A stretch of DNA of 64,000 nt from Zerene cesonia (GCF_012273895.1 NC_052119.1:2790001-2854000), one strand, 5' to 3'. Positions 1-12,919 are shown, counted from the stretch's first letter. Notes: generated from the sequence alone by a model not told the origin. Numbers and translations: made by a program.

Positions 1-55
1 GGCCTCCGGCGCCCCCACTCGATTTACGAAACACAGTACCATGCTACTATTTCTC
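1..55 (-). repeat. Fragment of the same dispersed repeat, cut by the window edge
   Basis: The start ggcctccggcgcccccac is the reverse complement of the gtgggggag...ggaggcc block seen at 29019-29035, and it is followed by the related acacagtac motif. Confidence 0.45.
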
Positions 56-1280
56 GGATATTTTTTTATATGTTGTATGTATGTATTGTGGTACTTCCCC
101 GGTGCGTTTACTCAGTTCATTTGACTTTAGCATTGGATACTACGTTAATTAAATGGTCCAGGTTAGTTTATCAGTTAAGTGTTATTAAATAAAATGTGCT
201 TATACTTTAATTTATAATTACAAAATATAATGTTAATTTGGATTTGGATATCAAGGAAAGGTAAAAGAATGACAAAACAGTTCGATGAAAAGGGACGAAC
301 AGAATTGTACGTAATTTTCCTATCGTATAGGAAAAATTAAGGCCTGTGATAAGCTCGGGTATGTAGATCGATGACCGTGTAACCCTTTTGTTATTACCAC
401 GTAAATCACGACAAGCGAGATAATACATAATATTGATAAATAATTTACAATGCCTTTGTAGCCATAATTATTCCTTCATACAACAACTCATATAAATTGT
501 TATCAATGAGTACGTATAATGCGGTAAATAATCATTGTTATTTTATAGAATTTGTAGTTTGATTACTAAGTTTTAGCACTTTTAACAATAAAATGATTGT
601 CAAAACTTGAAGCAAATATTTTTACGGAAATTAAAATTTCAATGGAATCGGTTATTAATTAATATCATAAAGTACTTAATTATTCGATCATAGGTAAGTA
701 TTTATTTACAGTGTATCAAGCTAAAATGTTAATATCGCATGAAAACGAAAATCCGATAAATTTAATGACCATTACAGCCGATTAGATTATATGCGATAGC
801 TAAAAGCTCTCTAAAAGGACTAGAATTTCTCAATATTTACACATACTTTACGCAATTTCGGTTACTTTAATCTATTTTTAATATTATACCTACCTAACTT
901 CGTATGTTACATATTATGGTGCAATCAGTAAATGAGTTAGAATTTGACTATCTATAGATAATCATACTAATATTATATTTTTATTAGAGTAGCTTTTATC
1001 CGTAAATAAATAGTGTAAGATTATACGTAGTAAGATAGTGATTGTTTATGAACAAATTTATGGTTAAGTCGCATCTTGTTTATATATTAAGTTCTACTTC
1101 AGTTTATTTATACGTACTCGTATGTTGATAATTGATAGTGATGAAATGTAAATTATCGTGTTTACTCTTGCGGGGGTTGCTTTGCAGTGTTAACAGTCAA
1201 ACGTCAAATAAGAGAAAACAAGATAGCGAATAAAGATAAATATTTATAGTGAAGACATTTTTCTATTTTGGATGTTAATC

Positions 1281-1690
1281 CTTACTGCGGGTGAAACATG
1301 AAGCTTTTAATACATGGAAGATTTACAGAAGGCACAGTTAGAACGCTTCGCCACGAATTGGCAGTGGCAGATTTACCAGCAGGCTGAGTAGGCTCGAGCC
1401 TAGGGCGGCAGATTTTGGGGGCGGCAAATTTGGGGGACGATTTTTTTTTTACTGAGTCGATTATTTTTAACTGTTTCACTGTTTGTAAGCTAATCGAAGC
1501 TCTAAAATATACTATACCCTGAAGATTTGTAAATCCGCCACTGCGAATTGGCTTGCACCAGGGAAGGTAGCACACCCTCACACTACTATCGGCGTGAAAT
1601 TTGTATCACGTGTACTAGCATTAAGTATCATGTGAATGCGACTGTGTTCGTACGATAAGTGGGGGAAGAGGAGGCCCGAATCTTTCTTTT
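1281..1690 (+). repeat. Dispersed lepidopteran repeat, interrupted by the hAT MITE
   Basis: Outside the MITE the sequence (ccacgaattgg...cttgcaccagggaagg...cggcgtgaaat...gtgggggaagaggaggccc) matches the order of motifs at 28920-29040 in this window. It is an older repeat copy that was the target of the MITE. The first ~55 bases of the window carry the reverse complement of the same ggaggcc end. Confidence 0.6.
1362..1543. mobile_element. hAT-type MITE with 8-bp target duplication
   Basis: The 182-bp element is bounded by inverted ends: cagtggcagatttac on the left and gtaaatccgccactg on the right, 14 of 15 matching. It is flanked on both sides by the direct repeat cgaattgg (1354-1361 and 1544-1551). 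Eight-bp duplications are the hallmark of hAT elements. The interior holds the 'gcctagggcggcag' motif and poly-T. There is no coding capacity. Confidence 0.85.
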
Positions 1691-1708
1691 ATGTGATAGT
1701 GAGTATGT

Positions 1709-1800
1709 GAGCTGGTGCTTCGCCCGATGGTAAGACATCACCACTGCCCATAAGCCTCTGCAAATACGTTCCCCGCTTTTAAGAGGTAGTGGGATGAGAA
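1709..1800 (+). repeat. Dispersed repeat with the 'gatggtaag...atcaccac' core
   Basis: It has gagctggtgcttcgcccgat and ggtaagacatcaccactgcc followed by cataagcctctgcaaata. This is the same core as at 14960-15000, 34690-34730 and, reversed, 29175-29205. Confidence 0.6.
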
Positions 1801-4004
1801 AGCATTGACGACGGGAATAAAAAATTACGATTTTAGAAAGGCAGTCCGAAGTAGCAATTCAATAAGATATATGTATTATACCTTATAACCCGATATATAA
1901 AAAATTATAATACCGTAAAAAATTACACTTTTTTTCAAATTAAGAATTCAAGCAATTTCAGTTATCGAGTCAAATTAAATTTAATGACTAGGTTATATAA
2001 GACCGTAATCATGATAGACTTTGGTTAATATAAGGCTTCCGGCAGCTCGCCATCCTGGCGTCTATTATGGAGATACATCATCTGAACTCTATGTGAACCC
2101 AATTACACGAATTATCTTCTGTTTGTAATCAAGCTGTAATTGTTATTGTTTGAAATATTCCAAGCATATTCTTAGTAAAGTCAATTCATAAATATTTAAT
2201 TGGGTTTGTTTTAAAAATAATTTATTAATAGATAAGCAATTTATCGTTATGGCGTACCGGTATAATATAAGTATTACGTGTGATACTTCAGTAGTCATTC
2301 ATGCCTGCTTTCATTGGAAATGAAAACAAGACAATATTTCACAATAGAGACACAATTTAGAATGTAGGTATTCCATTCTTCCAGAGATTTCAATATCGGT
2401 GTTTTTATTACTAACCTATTTAAATGATAAAATGTAAAAATCAATATTAATGTCTAATTCCTAATCAACTAAAAGCTATATTACTTACTGTTACTCATAT
2501 TAGGATATCTTGCGATGTTGGATTAACAAATATTTAATATCCCAGTTCATTGGATTAAGTAAAATAGCAGACTACTTATATGTTCCACAGTGAAAACGTA
2601 ACTGTGTTAATTATTCGAAAAATATTATGTTTATATCGCATAATGTTATGTTAATTTTCAAGTTCTCTGCCATTCAACACATTAATGTTCAGAATCAGGT
2701 TTTGCTAGCGTTTGATATGAATACTGCGCATAAAATTTTTCAGAGGTATGTACTTCCTGTAGGAATATTTTTGAATATTCTCTTTAGTTTTTGACAATGT
2801 TAAATGTTATGATTTTTTATGTAAGACTTCACCATATGTTGTGTTGATTTTTAATCCCGTATTTTAGATCTTCCGATGTGAAACTCCAAGAGATCAGCTA
2901 TACTGTAAAGAGAGATGTCTTGCGAACATTGTTCAGTCTGAAAAGCATTTTCTGTAGACTTATAATAATTGTGATCTGGAAAATTGATATTGAAATCAAC
3001 GTTGTCTGCAGAAATTCGGGAAGGAAAGTATTATTTGTATACCTTAAACATAATTTTATTGAAAGCCTCCAGTTTGACATAAATAATCACCATCTTACTA
3101 AGTATAACTCTTACACTACTCATTTACGTATAAAAGCTATTCTAATAAAAATATAATATTAGTATGTTTATCTATAAATAGTCAATTTCTAACTAATTTT
3201 ACTGATTGCACCATAATATGTAACATACGAAGGTTGATAGGTATATTAAAAATGATTTATCAAAGCTAAAAAAAAATAGTCGACACGTCCCAACGGCTCG
3301 GCTTTCTTTGGTATAATTTATAAGGATGCTTGTAGAATAATTTCAACATTCACCATATTTAAAAATGCACCAAAGGAAAAGTTAAATGTTTGTATGTAAC
3401 ATATAAGTAGTTAATTGGTACAATTTAGTCATTAAAACTGATAGAGATCGACTGGAACTAGTTACAGCTGTCAGAAGCTTACGTGTAAATCAGACGATTT
3501 GCGCGAAATGTGGTCGCAGCGACTTTCCATATCTTCAACTAGTTTGTACTAGAAATGATCTGTACTAATTATAGCAATATTTAATTATAATGGAGGTTAT
3601 TTTTTTAGATGTGGGGATGGGCAAATTATACTAAATGACCGGCCGCTTTGAACTGAAAATTACGTTGGTACCTACCTACATTGTGCTGATAATGCCTACT
3701 AATGTTTAGTCTATTATTTTTTATTCCTCTAGTGAAATGCCTGTTATTTATCAGATATTTATACCCGGCGATCAGAAGATAAAATACTAGTTGAAACAAC
3801 ATGTTTTCATGAATTATTATACAGTTATATTCCACAATCACTTGACATTTAAACAGGTGTTTTGAGAAAATGAATTGAATTCGATCAAATCTTTGTACCT
3901 AATAAAAAACATTATTCATTTAAACTCATATTTTATAATTTAGATATTGCGTATATAAAACAGATTTAAGGAATGCAATTTTTAGGTGTTCGACTTTATA
4001 CTAA

Positions 4005-4203
4005 ACTAGCTGCGCCCCACGGTTTCACCCGCGTAAGTCCGTGTCCCGTAGGAATATCGGGATAAAAAGTTGCCTATATGTTATTCTAGTTGTCCAACTG
4101 TCTACGTACCAAATTTCATTGCAATCGGTTCAGTAGTTTTTGCGTCAAAGAGCAACAAACACACACACCTTACATACTTTCTCATTTATAATATTAGTAG
4201 GAT
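4005..4203 (-). mobile_element. Lep1-like Helitron remnant (reverse orientation)
   Basis: It runs from actagctgcgccccacgg to tataatattagtaggat. Read on the minus strand it has the usual atcctactaatattataaat start and a GC-rich end before AGCTAGT. The middle contains the common ccaaatttcattgcaatcgg block. The Helitron assignment rests on general knowledge of these lepidopteran repeats. Confidence 0.6.
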
Positions 4204-6360
4204 TAATAAAAACTCAATTACAGGTGATAATACAACAATTACATACGGTGTCGTACTTGTAAAGTTACTTGTTTCAAGTGTAAATTACAAAAAGCAAGGA
4301 AAACATGTTTATTTACTATTTCTTCGCAGTCTATGAAGGGATTGTTTGTAAACATACACTTAATACGCATGAATTGGAAATGTCGACTAGCGTTAACATA
4401 GCGTAAATAAGATCTGCTGTAGTCTGTAGTTATTATGTAGGAATTAAAAATATTAAAAATTTGCTAATAATTACACATTTAAAAATTTTACTTTACCTTA
4501 ATATTTTGATAAAACTTTGCCTATTTTTATAGCGTTAGATACATTGTAGTGACCTAAACCAAATATTATTTTAAAGAATGCGTGAACAGAACTGATTATT
4601 ATCAGTTCTAACTTCCTATGGTCAGATAACCATATTGGCTTGTGGATAAACATGTCCTCTGGTTAGCAAGACTTAATTGCAAATATTAGTTTCTTTTTAC
4701 AAAAACGAGTTTGGATAATTTGATGTCATGATAAATGTGCTTTTAGTACTTATATGTTGGGAGTAATTAATAGCATTTAATGTAATTTATTGTACTATTC
4801 ACTTAATTGAAAAAAAAATATTAGTAATATAATATATTTATTATTAACTAAAATAATAATGCATGTTGTAAAACAACTCTATTGCTTGCCCTATAACACA
4901 AAATTGTCACAGCGACATAATTCATTCAGTACGAATGAATGAAAAAATGATATCGATGAATGGGCCATTCATATTTGTCGGCGCCAAAGACGGTGAACCC
5001 AAGAATTCTTTTGAACTTGAAGCGCCACAGTTGTCCCACGCCTAGTAAAGGAGCACGGTCGTCACTTCTAGGAATTTAGAAAACATTAGGTTTGTAAAAA
5101 AAAGCATTCTATTGATAGACCCTATGGACTATCCACATTATGGAATATTCCTACGGATTTTCACACGTTGTTTTTCGGTTGAGGAACATGGGGATTGTTA
5201 CAATTTTTTAGCGTTGATTGTATGCTTGATTATTGCTTTTGGATTTAGGTTCAAAGTATGCAGTTTTGTTAAAAAATTAATATATAAATTTGTTCAACAA
5301 TATATTTAGTAGAATGATATCATCACCGACGCCAATTAGCCTTTATTTGATCAAAAATTACGATGTTACCACATCGAAAGATAAGGGAATTCTTATACAT
5401 ATGGACTGCCGGCATGTATTTTAATAAAAAAGAAATAGTTTTATTTTAAAATTAAACGCTATATAGGATCTTCATTAAAAATTTATATAAGAAATGCACT
5501 CTTTTAATCTGTCATAATTATCTACAAAAATATTCTCTGGCACATTGTAATATTAATCTCGCCGCACGCTAAGAAATGGGGTCAACTTACAATTTGACAA
5601 CCAGTCGTTTATCTCGAATATCAATAATGCTATCAGACAAACACACATGCGAGCAATATTAAAAATGTTTGCTCAAAGTATAAAAACGACTATTTAGTTG
5701 ATTGTTTGTAATTCTGAATACAAATATAGGTTAAGGCTAATACCGATAAAATCTAATACTCCATAATTATATAAGATATTTCAAATTAACGAATATTGAA
5801 GTAAATCATAGTGAAGACTGAGTTAAGTTTAGGTAAATTAGATTCTAAGTTTAAATTTCAGGCTGCATTACGTCAAAATTTAATTGGTTCATTTTCAAGA
5901 AATAAGATTGATAAATTATTGATTAGTTAATCATTGTTTTGGTAAGTAATTTATTTATTTATCTAAGTTTTATTAATTATATCGCACTAAATTACAAAGA
6001 AAAAGTAATTGTTTTATTAATTAATTATTATAGCAATATTTGCATATTAATAGTTTTTATTAGGTACATATTCAAATAATATTTTTGCCATAAATCGTTT
6101 ATATACTCCTGCTAGAAATTATAGAATTACAGAATACAAAACGGTATTCAAAATTTATAAATAAAATGTAACAACGGAAAATGCGGCTTTTTCGGTTAGC
6201 TTATAGGTAATGAATAAATGTCCAATCAGTCCCAATTGAGCCTGACAAGTTTTATGTCCTGTCTGAACGTAAATAAATAAAAAATGCATTTCAGTAAAGG
6301 TCGAATACAATATGAGCTTTGTAACGTGTTTAGTGTTTACATTCACTGGAAACTAGTTTT

Positions 6361-6414
6361 TTGTTTCAAGGCTCAATGGGTGAAACCAACACAGATGGTC
6401 CTGCGCTGCCCACA
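6361..6414 (+). other. Weak candidate internal exon
   Basis: A short stretch, GC-richer than its surroundings, reads SMGETNTDGPALPTNCN in one frame and ends AACAG|GTCC in phase 2. That is the phase needed by the exon at 11700. It follows a T-rich TTTTTTGTTTCAAG. The acceptor and donor are both poor, so this is only a lead. Confidence 0.15.
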
Positions 6415-9400
6415 AACTGTAACAGGTCCGATATATTTATATTACACATGGAATGTTCTATTTCCATTTTATTTGAAAAATTTCTTGTAATGAAACTGCT
6501 TTCGAAAGGTCTATCTTTAACAATTTGGAATAGCAAAGAACTACATAGTCCTTTGCTCGATATTAAGGAATGTATTTAAATCCTTATTAACGGACGGACC
6601 TAAATTCGTCCCAAGCTATTATCCGTATTGACATTTACCGTCGTTTGCCCTCTACTTATCATACAAGACAAATAAAATAAACATTAATTAATGTATTTCT
6701 GTTTTAAATATTTATTAATTTAGACACATTTTAGCATGTTGTAGTAATGAAATATATAAATGTAATTAATGCCGCGGAAATACTAATATTTTAAATGGAC
6801 CTAGCAGTTAATAGGAAATCAGAAATGTAACTTGAATAAAATTTATCTATTTTTGAAAAGCTTAAAGTGTATGGGTAACGCAAAACCTCTACATATGCAT
6901 TTCATTGCAATTTGCAACCATTATTCTTGAAACGTAAAAAGCCTGTGAATAGTGATTGGTAATAAAACAAACTGACTACCTAAACGATCTTACTTTCTCT
7001 TCGTTTATTGAATTTCAAAAGGTCTTTGACTTCAAAATTTTCCTTGCAACTTTTATGTCGGTTACCGTAAGTTATGTTTGTATTGCATAAAATAAATATG
7101 TGTACAGGGATTTACTATTTAAATAGTCAACGTTACGGTATAAATTGGCGTGAATAGATAAGTTTGAACTAAGCAACGTTATCTGCTAACTGAAGTCGAG
7201 GGTAAGGTCAAATATAGCAATCACAACCGAGTTTCTCATGACCATTGACGTATTTGATGATAATAATTTAAATGAGTTACTTAAAAAGTGAAGACAATAC
7301 GTTGATAAGATTCAATGATATACATGCGTTTTAAAAATATAAAGCACCTACTTTTAGCTTCAAATTTGCATCAAACACGTTTTTAAAACTTAATTGCCTA
7401 ATTTCCTACTACTTAATAACTTAATCTCATGTAATTTTTTTAATTACATCAGTCAATCAATATTTGTTTTTGGTTGATTATAATTAGTCTTAATTAAATG
7501 AAACCGCGTAGATTAAACCTGTATGATTGAGTGATTATTATGCAAAATCAATATGTATGGGTTCATTCTTCATGCTTAAATGCTAACAAATCCACTTTAT
7601 GAATTAATGTATACTGTAACTAAATTAAATACCGTTTCCACGTTTAAAGATCATTTAAACTCAATTCAAAAAGTAACCTTGGGTAAAAATATCCCTCTAG
7701 CGTGAATTTCCGTTTATTTTATTACATGGTTAATTGTTATTTAACAAAAACCTGTATTATAGTATACTCGATTTTGAAACTCGAGAACGACATTTGTTGT
7801 AGAGGTGAGAACGTGTCGTGGACCAAAAATAGTTACGTCTGCGCATCTCGTGCTTAAAGTTTAAAAATAAGCCGTAACTAGCTTCTTAAGATGTCACTCA
7901 CCCTAATGCACCGACACTATCGAAGAGACTCGTCCGTGCAAAATCTAAAAATCCTGAACTTCACAAGTACCACCGAGTAATCACCGATTCCGAAATGCCG
8001 GCTTTTTAGCATAAACGCGAACGCGTCGCTAACACTACCGTCTTTACAAAATTTCAAAATATAACACGTGCTAATATTTACGAGAATGAAAACGGGACTA
8101 TCAATACACAATACACATTAAGTTTAAATATAATTGATTTATTTTAATGTTAACGTAATAAATTTTATGTGTGGTAGCGCGTGTCTCCGTCGCCGGTTGA
8201 GAATGTACTGAGTGGCGCCGGCGACCGACGGCCATGTTTAAAGCATGTTGTAGTTAAGTCGATAAAAAATATTTTGTTTCCATTTCAGCGTACGTCCTGT
8301 GCACTCAGAGGGTCAGTAAACGTCATAAGCTTTAATTGACAATATGACCTAACTCTGACGAACACCTCTAAATAAATAAACTTTTGCTCTACCTCACGAT
8401 CCATAGAGCAGTAATAATATAAATAAAAAAACATATTATATACCATACTTGATATCCGACAGATAACTCGCATTAACTATATTATATATGAAACTCCGTT
8501 AAACTTAGCACAGGCCATCGACACCCTTACTTTCTTTTATATCATACTGCTTTCATATAATTGTTTAAAACCATCGCTTCATATCGGCTTCATTGAAAGA
8601 AAATAAGGTTTTTTATGAATTAACTTGACACCAGTATAAAAATTCTAATACGGGTTAAATAATTACAAGTCAATTTCGTTTGCTTTTTAGATCACCAAAA
8701 ATAGGATACTTCAGTTAAATACCACATTTGCAACAATTACAAATGATTATTATTATTTTATAAATTTGTGTTAAATTTGAAAAAAGAAATTATTTAATAA
8801 ATATTTCAACAAAACAATCTTAAGTTTTTATTAAACTAGCTTTATTGAAAATCGTAATTTAAATGAAGCTTTACAACAGATTATTATTACTAACGGTCCA
8901 TGTTAATTAGCTATGCTTCTAATTAGCAAATACTGCTTAGGCTTTACCCCTAAGTGCCATAATTAACAAGAGTTCAAGATAATTTTTATAAGAGCTTTCA
9001 TATCATCTTTAAAAAATATATACACAGAGTACATATTTTTCAGTTACGCAATGATTGTGGGTACACGCACTTACAAATAGAAAAAAGTCGTTTTCAAAAT
9101 TTCTCAAATATACATTTTTAAATAATACAAAACAAATATAACGTACGTTTGGTACCTACTACGTACGATAATGAACGAAATTTTACTGATAACATTTAAA
9201 AATATACAATGTTAAAACCACGTAGGTAATGTTGTGTATTTTATTACGACATATAGGATGACATGTAAAATAGGATGTATTGAATATATATAATCTATAA
9301 TAATAGTAACTAAGTATATATTTGGCAACCTTTCAGTCAACCAAGGAGCCAAAAAATTTGGACCGCACGTTATTAGATTGCCAATAGGCTAGATAATCTC

Positions 9401-10056
9401 AAAGACCTGATTGTGAAAGTATATAAATAAACAGTTTGCATAACGATATACTATTTTATAAGTGAACACCTTATTTCGAGATGTCGAAAGGGTTATTTAT
9501 GTGTATAGAAAAAAAGTATATTTACCTCAAAACTGAATTAACTTGAGTATCGATCTACTGTCTACTGTTTGCTTTATCAAATCCAAATGTTCATTTTATT
9601 AGTCTACAACACATATCGAACATAGACCAGTTTATTTAAGGTACCAAAAAAAAAAACAATACATCAACAACCAAACAACAAACAACAACAACATGGATTA
9701 ATCCCGATGTCAAGGAAATGGAATAATGCTATTATATAAAATGCACATGATTCTAGCGACAAAGTTTAAGGAAAATCGTACAGTTATATCGTAAGAGGTT
9801 ACCGGTATTTTCCCTAAAATAAACAACATGTTTCATTGAATATTCTGCGTACCACCATGGCTAACTAGATATTATAGCCAAAGATAACATAACACTATCT
9901 TATAGCTAAATATCTAATTTTATGTATATTTTTTAATATCAATTTCATCAGCTCAGATCTATGACATCCTTATTCGTTACTAATATTAATTTGTAATGAA
10001 ATTGATTTTTTTTGTTAGTCTTTCTTTCACGTCGCAATGAACCAAATTCGTTGTGA

Positions 10057-10290
10057 TCCATACTAATATTAAAATTGCGAAAGTAACTCTGTCTATCTGT
10101 GTGTCTGTCTGTTACGCTTTCACGCCTAAACAACTGAACCAATTTTTTTTGTTATTTGGTATGAAGGTAGAACTGAACTTGGGAAAGGACATAGGACAAT
10201 TTTTATCGCGAAAAAATGGTAGGAGTTGAAATAGGGAGATGAAAGCGATATAACCGAATTCCACGCGGGCGAAGTCGGGGGCAGCTAGTT
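10057..10290 (+). mobile_element. Lep1-like Helitron remnant
   Basis: It starts atccatactaatattaaaa, continues with a ctgtctatctgtgtgtctgt stretch and ends gcgggcgaagtcgggggcag ctagtt. The ends and order match the other copies in the window. Confidence 0.6.
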
Positions 10291-10584
10291 GTAATATAAA
10301 TGCAAAATGGCAATAAATGTAAAACTTCGAGCAAAACATAACTTATGCGTGTGTTGTGGAGATAAAAGACTTTCAACACGAATATAATATTTTGCGATAT
10401 AAAAACGGGAGTTAATGTTGCATAAAATGATTAAATGCACTCAATACACATTATTGAAGTAAGTACGTCCTAGGAGGTATATTATTTTACTTATATTTTA
10501 CTCAGGACTATTTCATATGTTCGCTCTTAAAATCAGTGAATTTAAATTATCTTTTTTATTATATGTGTATTTTTCTAAATTCAG

Positions 10585-10640
10585 TCTCATCACCATCAGC
10601 CCATAAATATCCCTACAACACAGGCCTTTTATGAGGGTAA
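10585..10640 (-). mobile_element. Degenerate SINE tail fragment
   Basis: ctcatcaccatcagcccata followed by 'acaggccttttatgagggt' resembles the tail of the 21.9-kb SINE in the same orientation. Confidence 0.45.
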
Positions 10641-11568
10641 TTCTAAATTCAAATGCAAGTTATATATTCTATCGGAAATTAGATACGGTTTTCACATTTC
10701 TATTGCTGCTAAATGCTAATACATTTTCATAATCCTATATCCCTATCGCAGATTTATTCTCTGTAGTAAAATTCTAGAAATGATAGATCTTTTGTTATAT
10801 AATTTATAGCGAAAGGACCACACAAGCAAATAATGTTTTTATATCATGTGTTTTCGTAAGACAATAAACAATCACAGGAAATGTTTATAACCCATCTCTA
10901 TTCCAACCATATATATTTATAGTATAGAAAATGTTGAAGGAAGTTTTATATTATGTCTCATGATTTCTTTTATGCACATTTACATATTTGTATATTTTAA
11001 ATCATTTATTTTATTCAGTTAAGAAACAAGTTCAATAAAGGCATTGCACGATGAAACCTTACCAATGGATTGATGGTTGATTAACATAGAAAACATAATT
11101 TATTTCGTTTTAGTATTTAAATGTTTCATGGCTTCTTTATTATAGCTGTAGAATATTTAAGCAGGTGTTTATAAAATTATCTTCAAAATGATGTAAAGTA
11201 CTCATATGATATTTAAGTATGCATAATATATTTGAGACGTATTATTTCTTGAGATTTATAGCTACCGACTGTAAATGCAAATGAAATGGGATATTTATAT
11301 GATAGTTCTGAAAATTGAAAGACGATTTAGATTGGTTGAAATAAATACATAACTTCTCAAAGACATAATTATTTCAATTTGGAATTTCCGATAGATGGAA
11401 TATATTTTTCCTCGATGGTTATTTAGTCCGTTATCCGATGGACATATGTAGGTATATTTATATTATAGAAACCTATGCATGAAACAATTCATACGACGAA
11501 ATGCCAATTATATATTTATAAGCTTGACTAAGTTAGTAGAAACTATTCTTATAGGTAATTTATTTTTA

Positions 11569-11609
11569 ACTAATAATTTAAAAGCTAAGTTAGCTTTTAA
11601 ATTATTAGT
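11569..11609. repeat. Perfect 20-bp inverted repeat with 1-nt spacer
   Basis: actaataatttaaaagctaa (11569-11588), g, then its exact reverse complement (11590-11609). It lies 90 bp upstream of the exon at 11700, in the intron. Confidence 0.85.
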
Positions 11610-11699
11610 AATATTAATACAGATAATCTATTTCTAATTTTAGGATAAATACTAAACAGGTGACATTCTCGTACTAGTTATTGCTTGTTTTATTTACAG

Positions 11700-11814
11700 T
11701 ATTCCCTATAACCGTCCTCATCACGCATGCTATAAGGTCTCACCTCGTGACTGCCATCAGTATGCCGGGGGAATTCATTTTATGGCGCCACAACCTTATG
11801 GGACTTTCTGCAAG
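11700..11814 (+). CDS. Unidentified plus-strand gene, internal exon (38 codons plus one base)
   Basis: The acceptor is preceded by a T-rich tract (TTGCTTGTTTTATTTACAG) and the donor is CAAG|GTAATT. The only frame open throughout reads IPYNRPHHACYKVSPRDCHQ and then YAGGIHFMAPQPYGTFCK, with three cysteines and three histidines. GC content rises sharply compared with the flanks, as in the confirmed exons of this window. Confidence 0.65.
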
Positions 11815-12633
11815 GTAATTAACCTCTAATTGAATTTAATATTTTAGTCGGTAATGCTCATTATCACATCTATAGCAATGTTTTTTTTAATTACAAAGAG
11901 CCACACCGAATTGAAAAGATTTTGAACTGTTGCGGTGCTAGTGTTTCAATTTTGTTTTTACCTATTTTCAAAAATTTGTGGGACCTAAAAAATAATAATC
12001 TGTGCGACTTTATTAACAAATGGATGTTTTGTTTTACGTTGTATTCTACTTACATCTTGACAATTAAAATTGTTCATATACCTATCATAACCCTCATAGG
12101 AGGCCTGTGTCCCAGCAGTGGAAACATATATGGGCTGATGATGAAGTATACTAACTATTTGGTAGCTTTAACAATGTAATGACGATTAACATGTTATATT
12201 GAATATCTTTTGAATACCATCACAAAAATGTTGTACCAGTTTAATGCTATAACAGTCACATTTTTGTAATATTTTATATGCTACAATTATTTATCTATCC
12301 TTGTATTACGATATAGCAGGCAATTTTGCACATTTTCCAATCATATTATTTCTTCCTTATTAACTTGGTCATATATGGCCTTAGTTCCAACAGTAATTTT
12401 CTATTGCATCGTCAAGTTACAATTAATCAGTAGTTTAATGTAAATGCGCCTCCACTGTAATTGCCGTTGTAAGAGCAAAGACATCCTCAACAATTTAGAA
12501 ATATCACTTAAAATACTTGTTTTGTAATTTAATTTTTACTATTACCTTTGAATTGATAAATATTATTTTATTGTAGCAGGAAGACGATTTTGTGCCAGTA
12601 ACAAGAAGAGGGTCCTATACCAGTTTGAATTAA
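11700..12633 (+). CDS. 3' end of an unidentified plus-strand gene (two exons)
   Basis: An internal exon (11700-11814) and a terminal exon (12577-12633) join in phase 0 to give 56 residues and a stop codon. Neither end of the 762-nt intron needs adjustment: the donor is AAG|GTAATT and the acceptor ATTGTAG|CAG. The first exon is Cys/His-rich, which suggests an extracellular or metal-binding segment. The last is a polar tail ending RRGSYTSLN. The internal exon enters in phase 2, so at least one more exon lies upstream. I could not place it in the 11.7 kb to the left or name the family. The gene is convergent with the SLC16-like gene. Confidence 0.62.
12084..12142 (+). mobile_element. 3' fragment of the same SINE
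   Basis: ctcataggaggcctgtgtcc then cagcagtgg...gggctgatgatga matches the tail of the SINE at 21.9 kb. It lies inside the intron of the plus-strand gene. Confidence 0.65.
12577..12633 (+). CDS. Unidentified plus-strand gene, terminal exon
   Basis: It follows TTATTTTATTGTAG and reads QEDDFVPVTRRGSYTSLN before TAA, in frame with the exon at 11700. RRGS fits a basophilic kinase (PKA-type RRxS) site. The border is TAGCAG, so a NAGNAG choice could drop the leading Gln. Confidence 0.6.
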   Translation, partial: QEDDFVPVTRRGSYTSLN

Positions 12634-12919
12634 ACTGTTATTAATTTTATTAAGCAGGTGCGTAAAATATATAAGCCGCCCTTGCCTATAATTATTATCA
12701 TGTTTTTTTTTCTGTTATTGTGTATCTATCTTCATTTATCCATTATATTATAGCATAATAATGAATAATGTTGGGACGAGTATTAACTGCAAATTAAATG
12801 CTTCGTTTTAAAGTCTGGAAGTATTCGAAATCATCAATCAAATAATTTTTTTGCCTTAACTTAGTTATGGAAATTAAGAACACTGATGCACTTGATGGTC
12901 AAATATATTTAATTATTAG

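Larger units (their letters stand above)
869..3260. repeat. Long inverted repeat pair (~105-bp arms, ~2.2 kb apart)
   Basis: The left arm 869-978 and right arm 3151-3259 are reverse complements over about 105 bp with a few mismatches. The shared core is cttcgtatgttacatattat followed by ggtgcaatcagtaaa. This could be the two ends of a degenerate DNA transposon or two separate insertions of one repeat. The interior holds the nested repeats at 1.28-1.8 kb and no convincing transposase frame. Confidence 0.6.
55..11568. other. Left flank: no exon identified with confidence
   Basis: AT-rich DNA, probably intron or 5' region of the plus-strand gene. Apart from the repeats listed, GC-richer patches occur at 4965-5065 and 8165-8245 (with a TCAGT on the minus strand). 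I could not make either into an exon. Open frames here are short and of random composition. Confidence 0.4.

Noticed and set aside
1318..1400. Small plus frame MEDLQKAQLERFATNWQWQI... that looked exon-like
   Set aside because: It runs into the hAT MITE and an older repeat; the frame crosses the MITE border.
8165..8300. GC-rich patch with TCAGT and possible microexon (cgtacgtcctgtgcactcag)
   Set aside because: No frame or phase links it to the 11700 exon with confidence.
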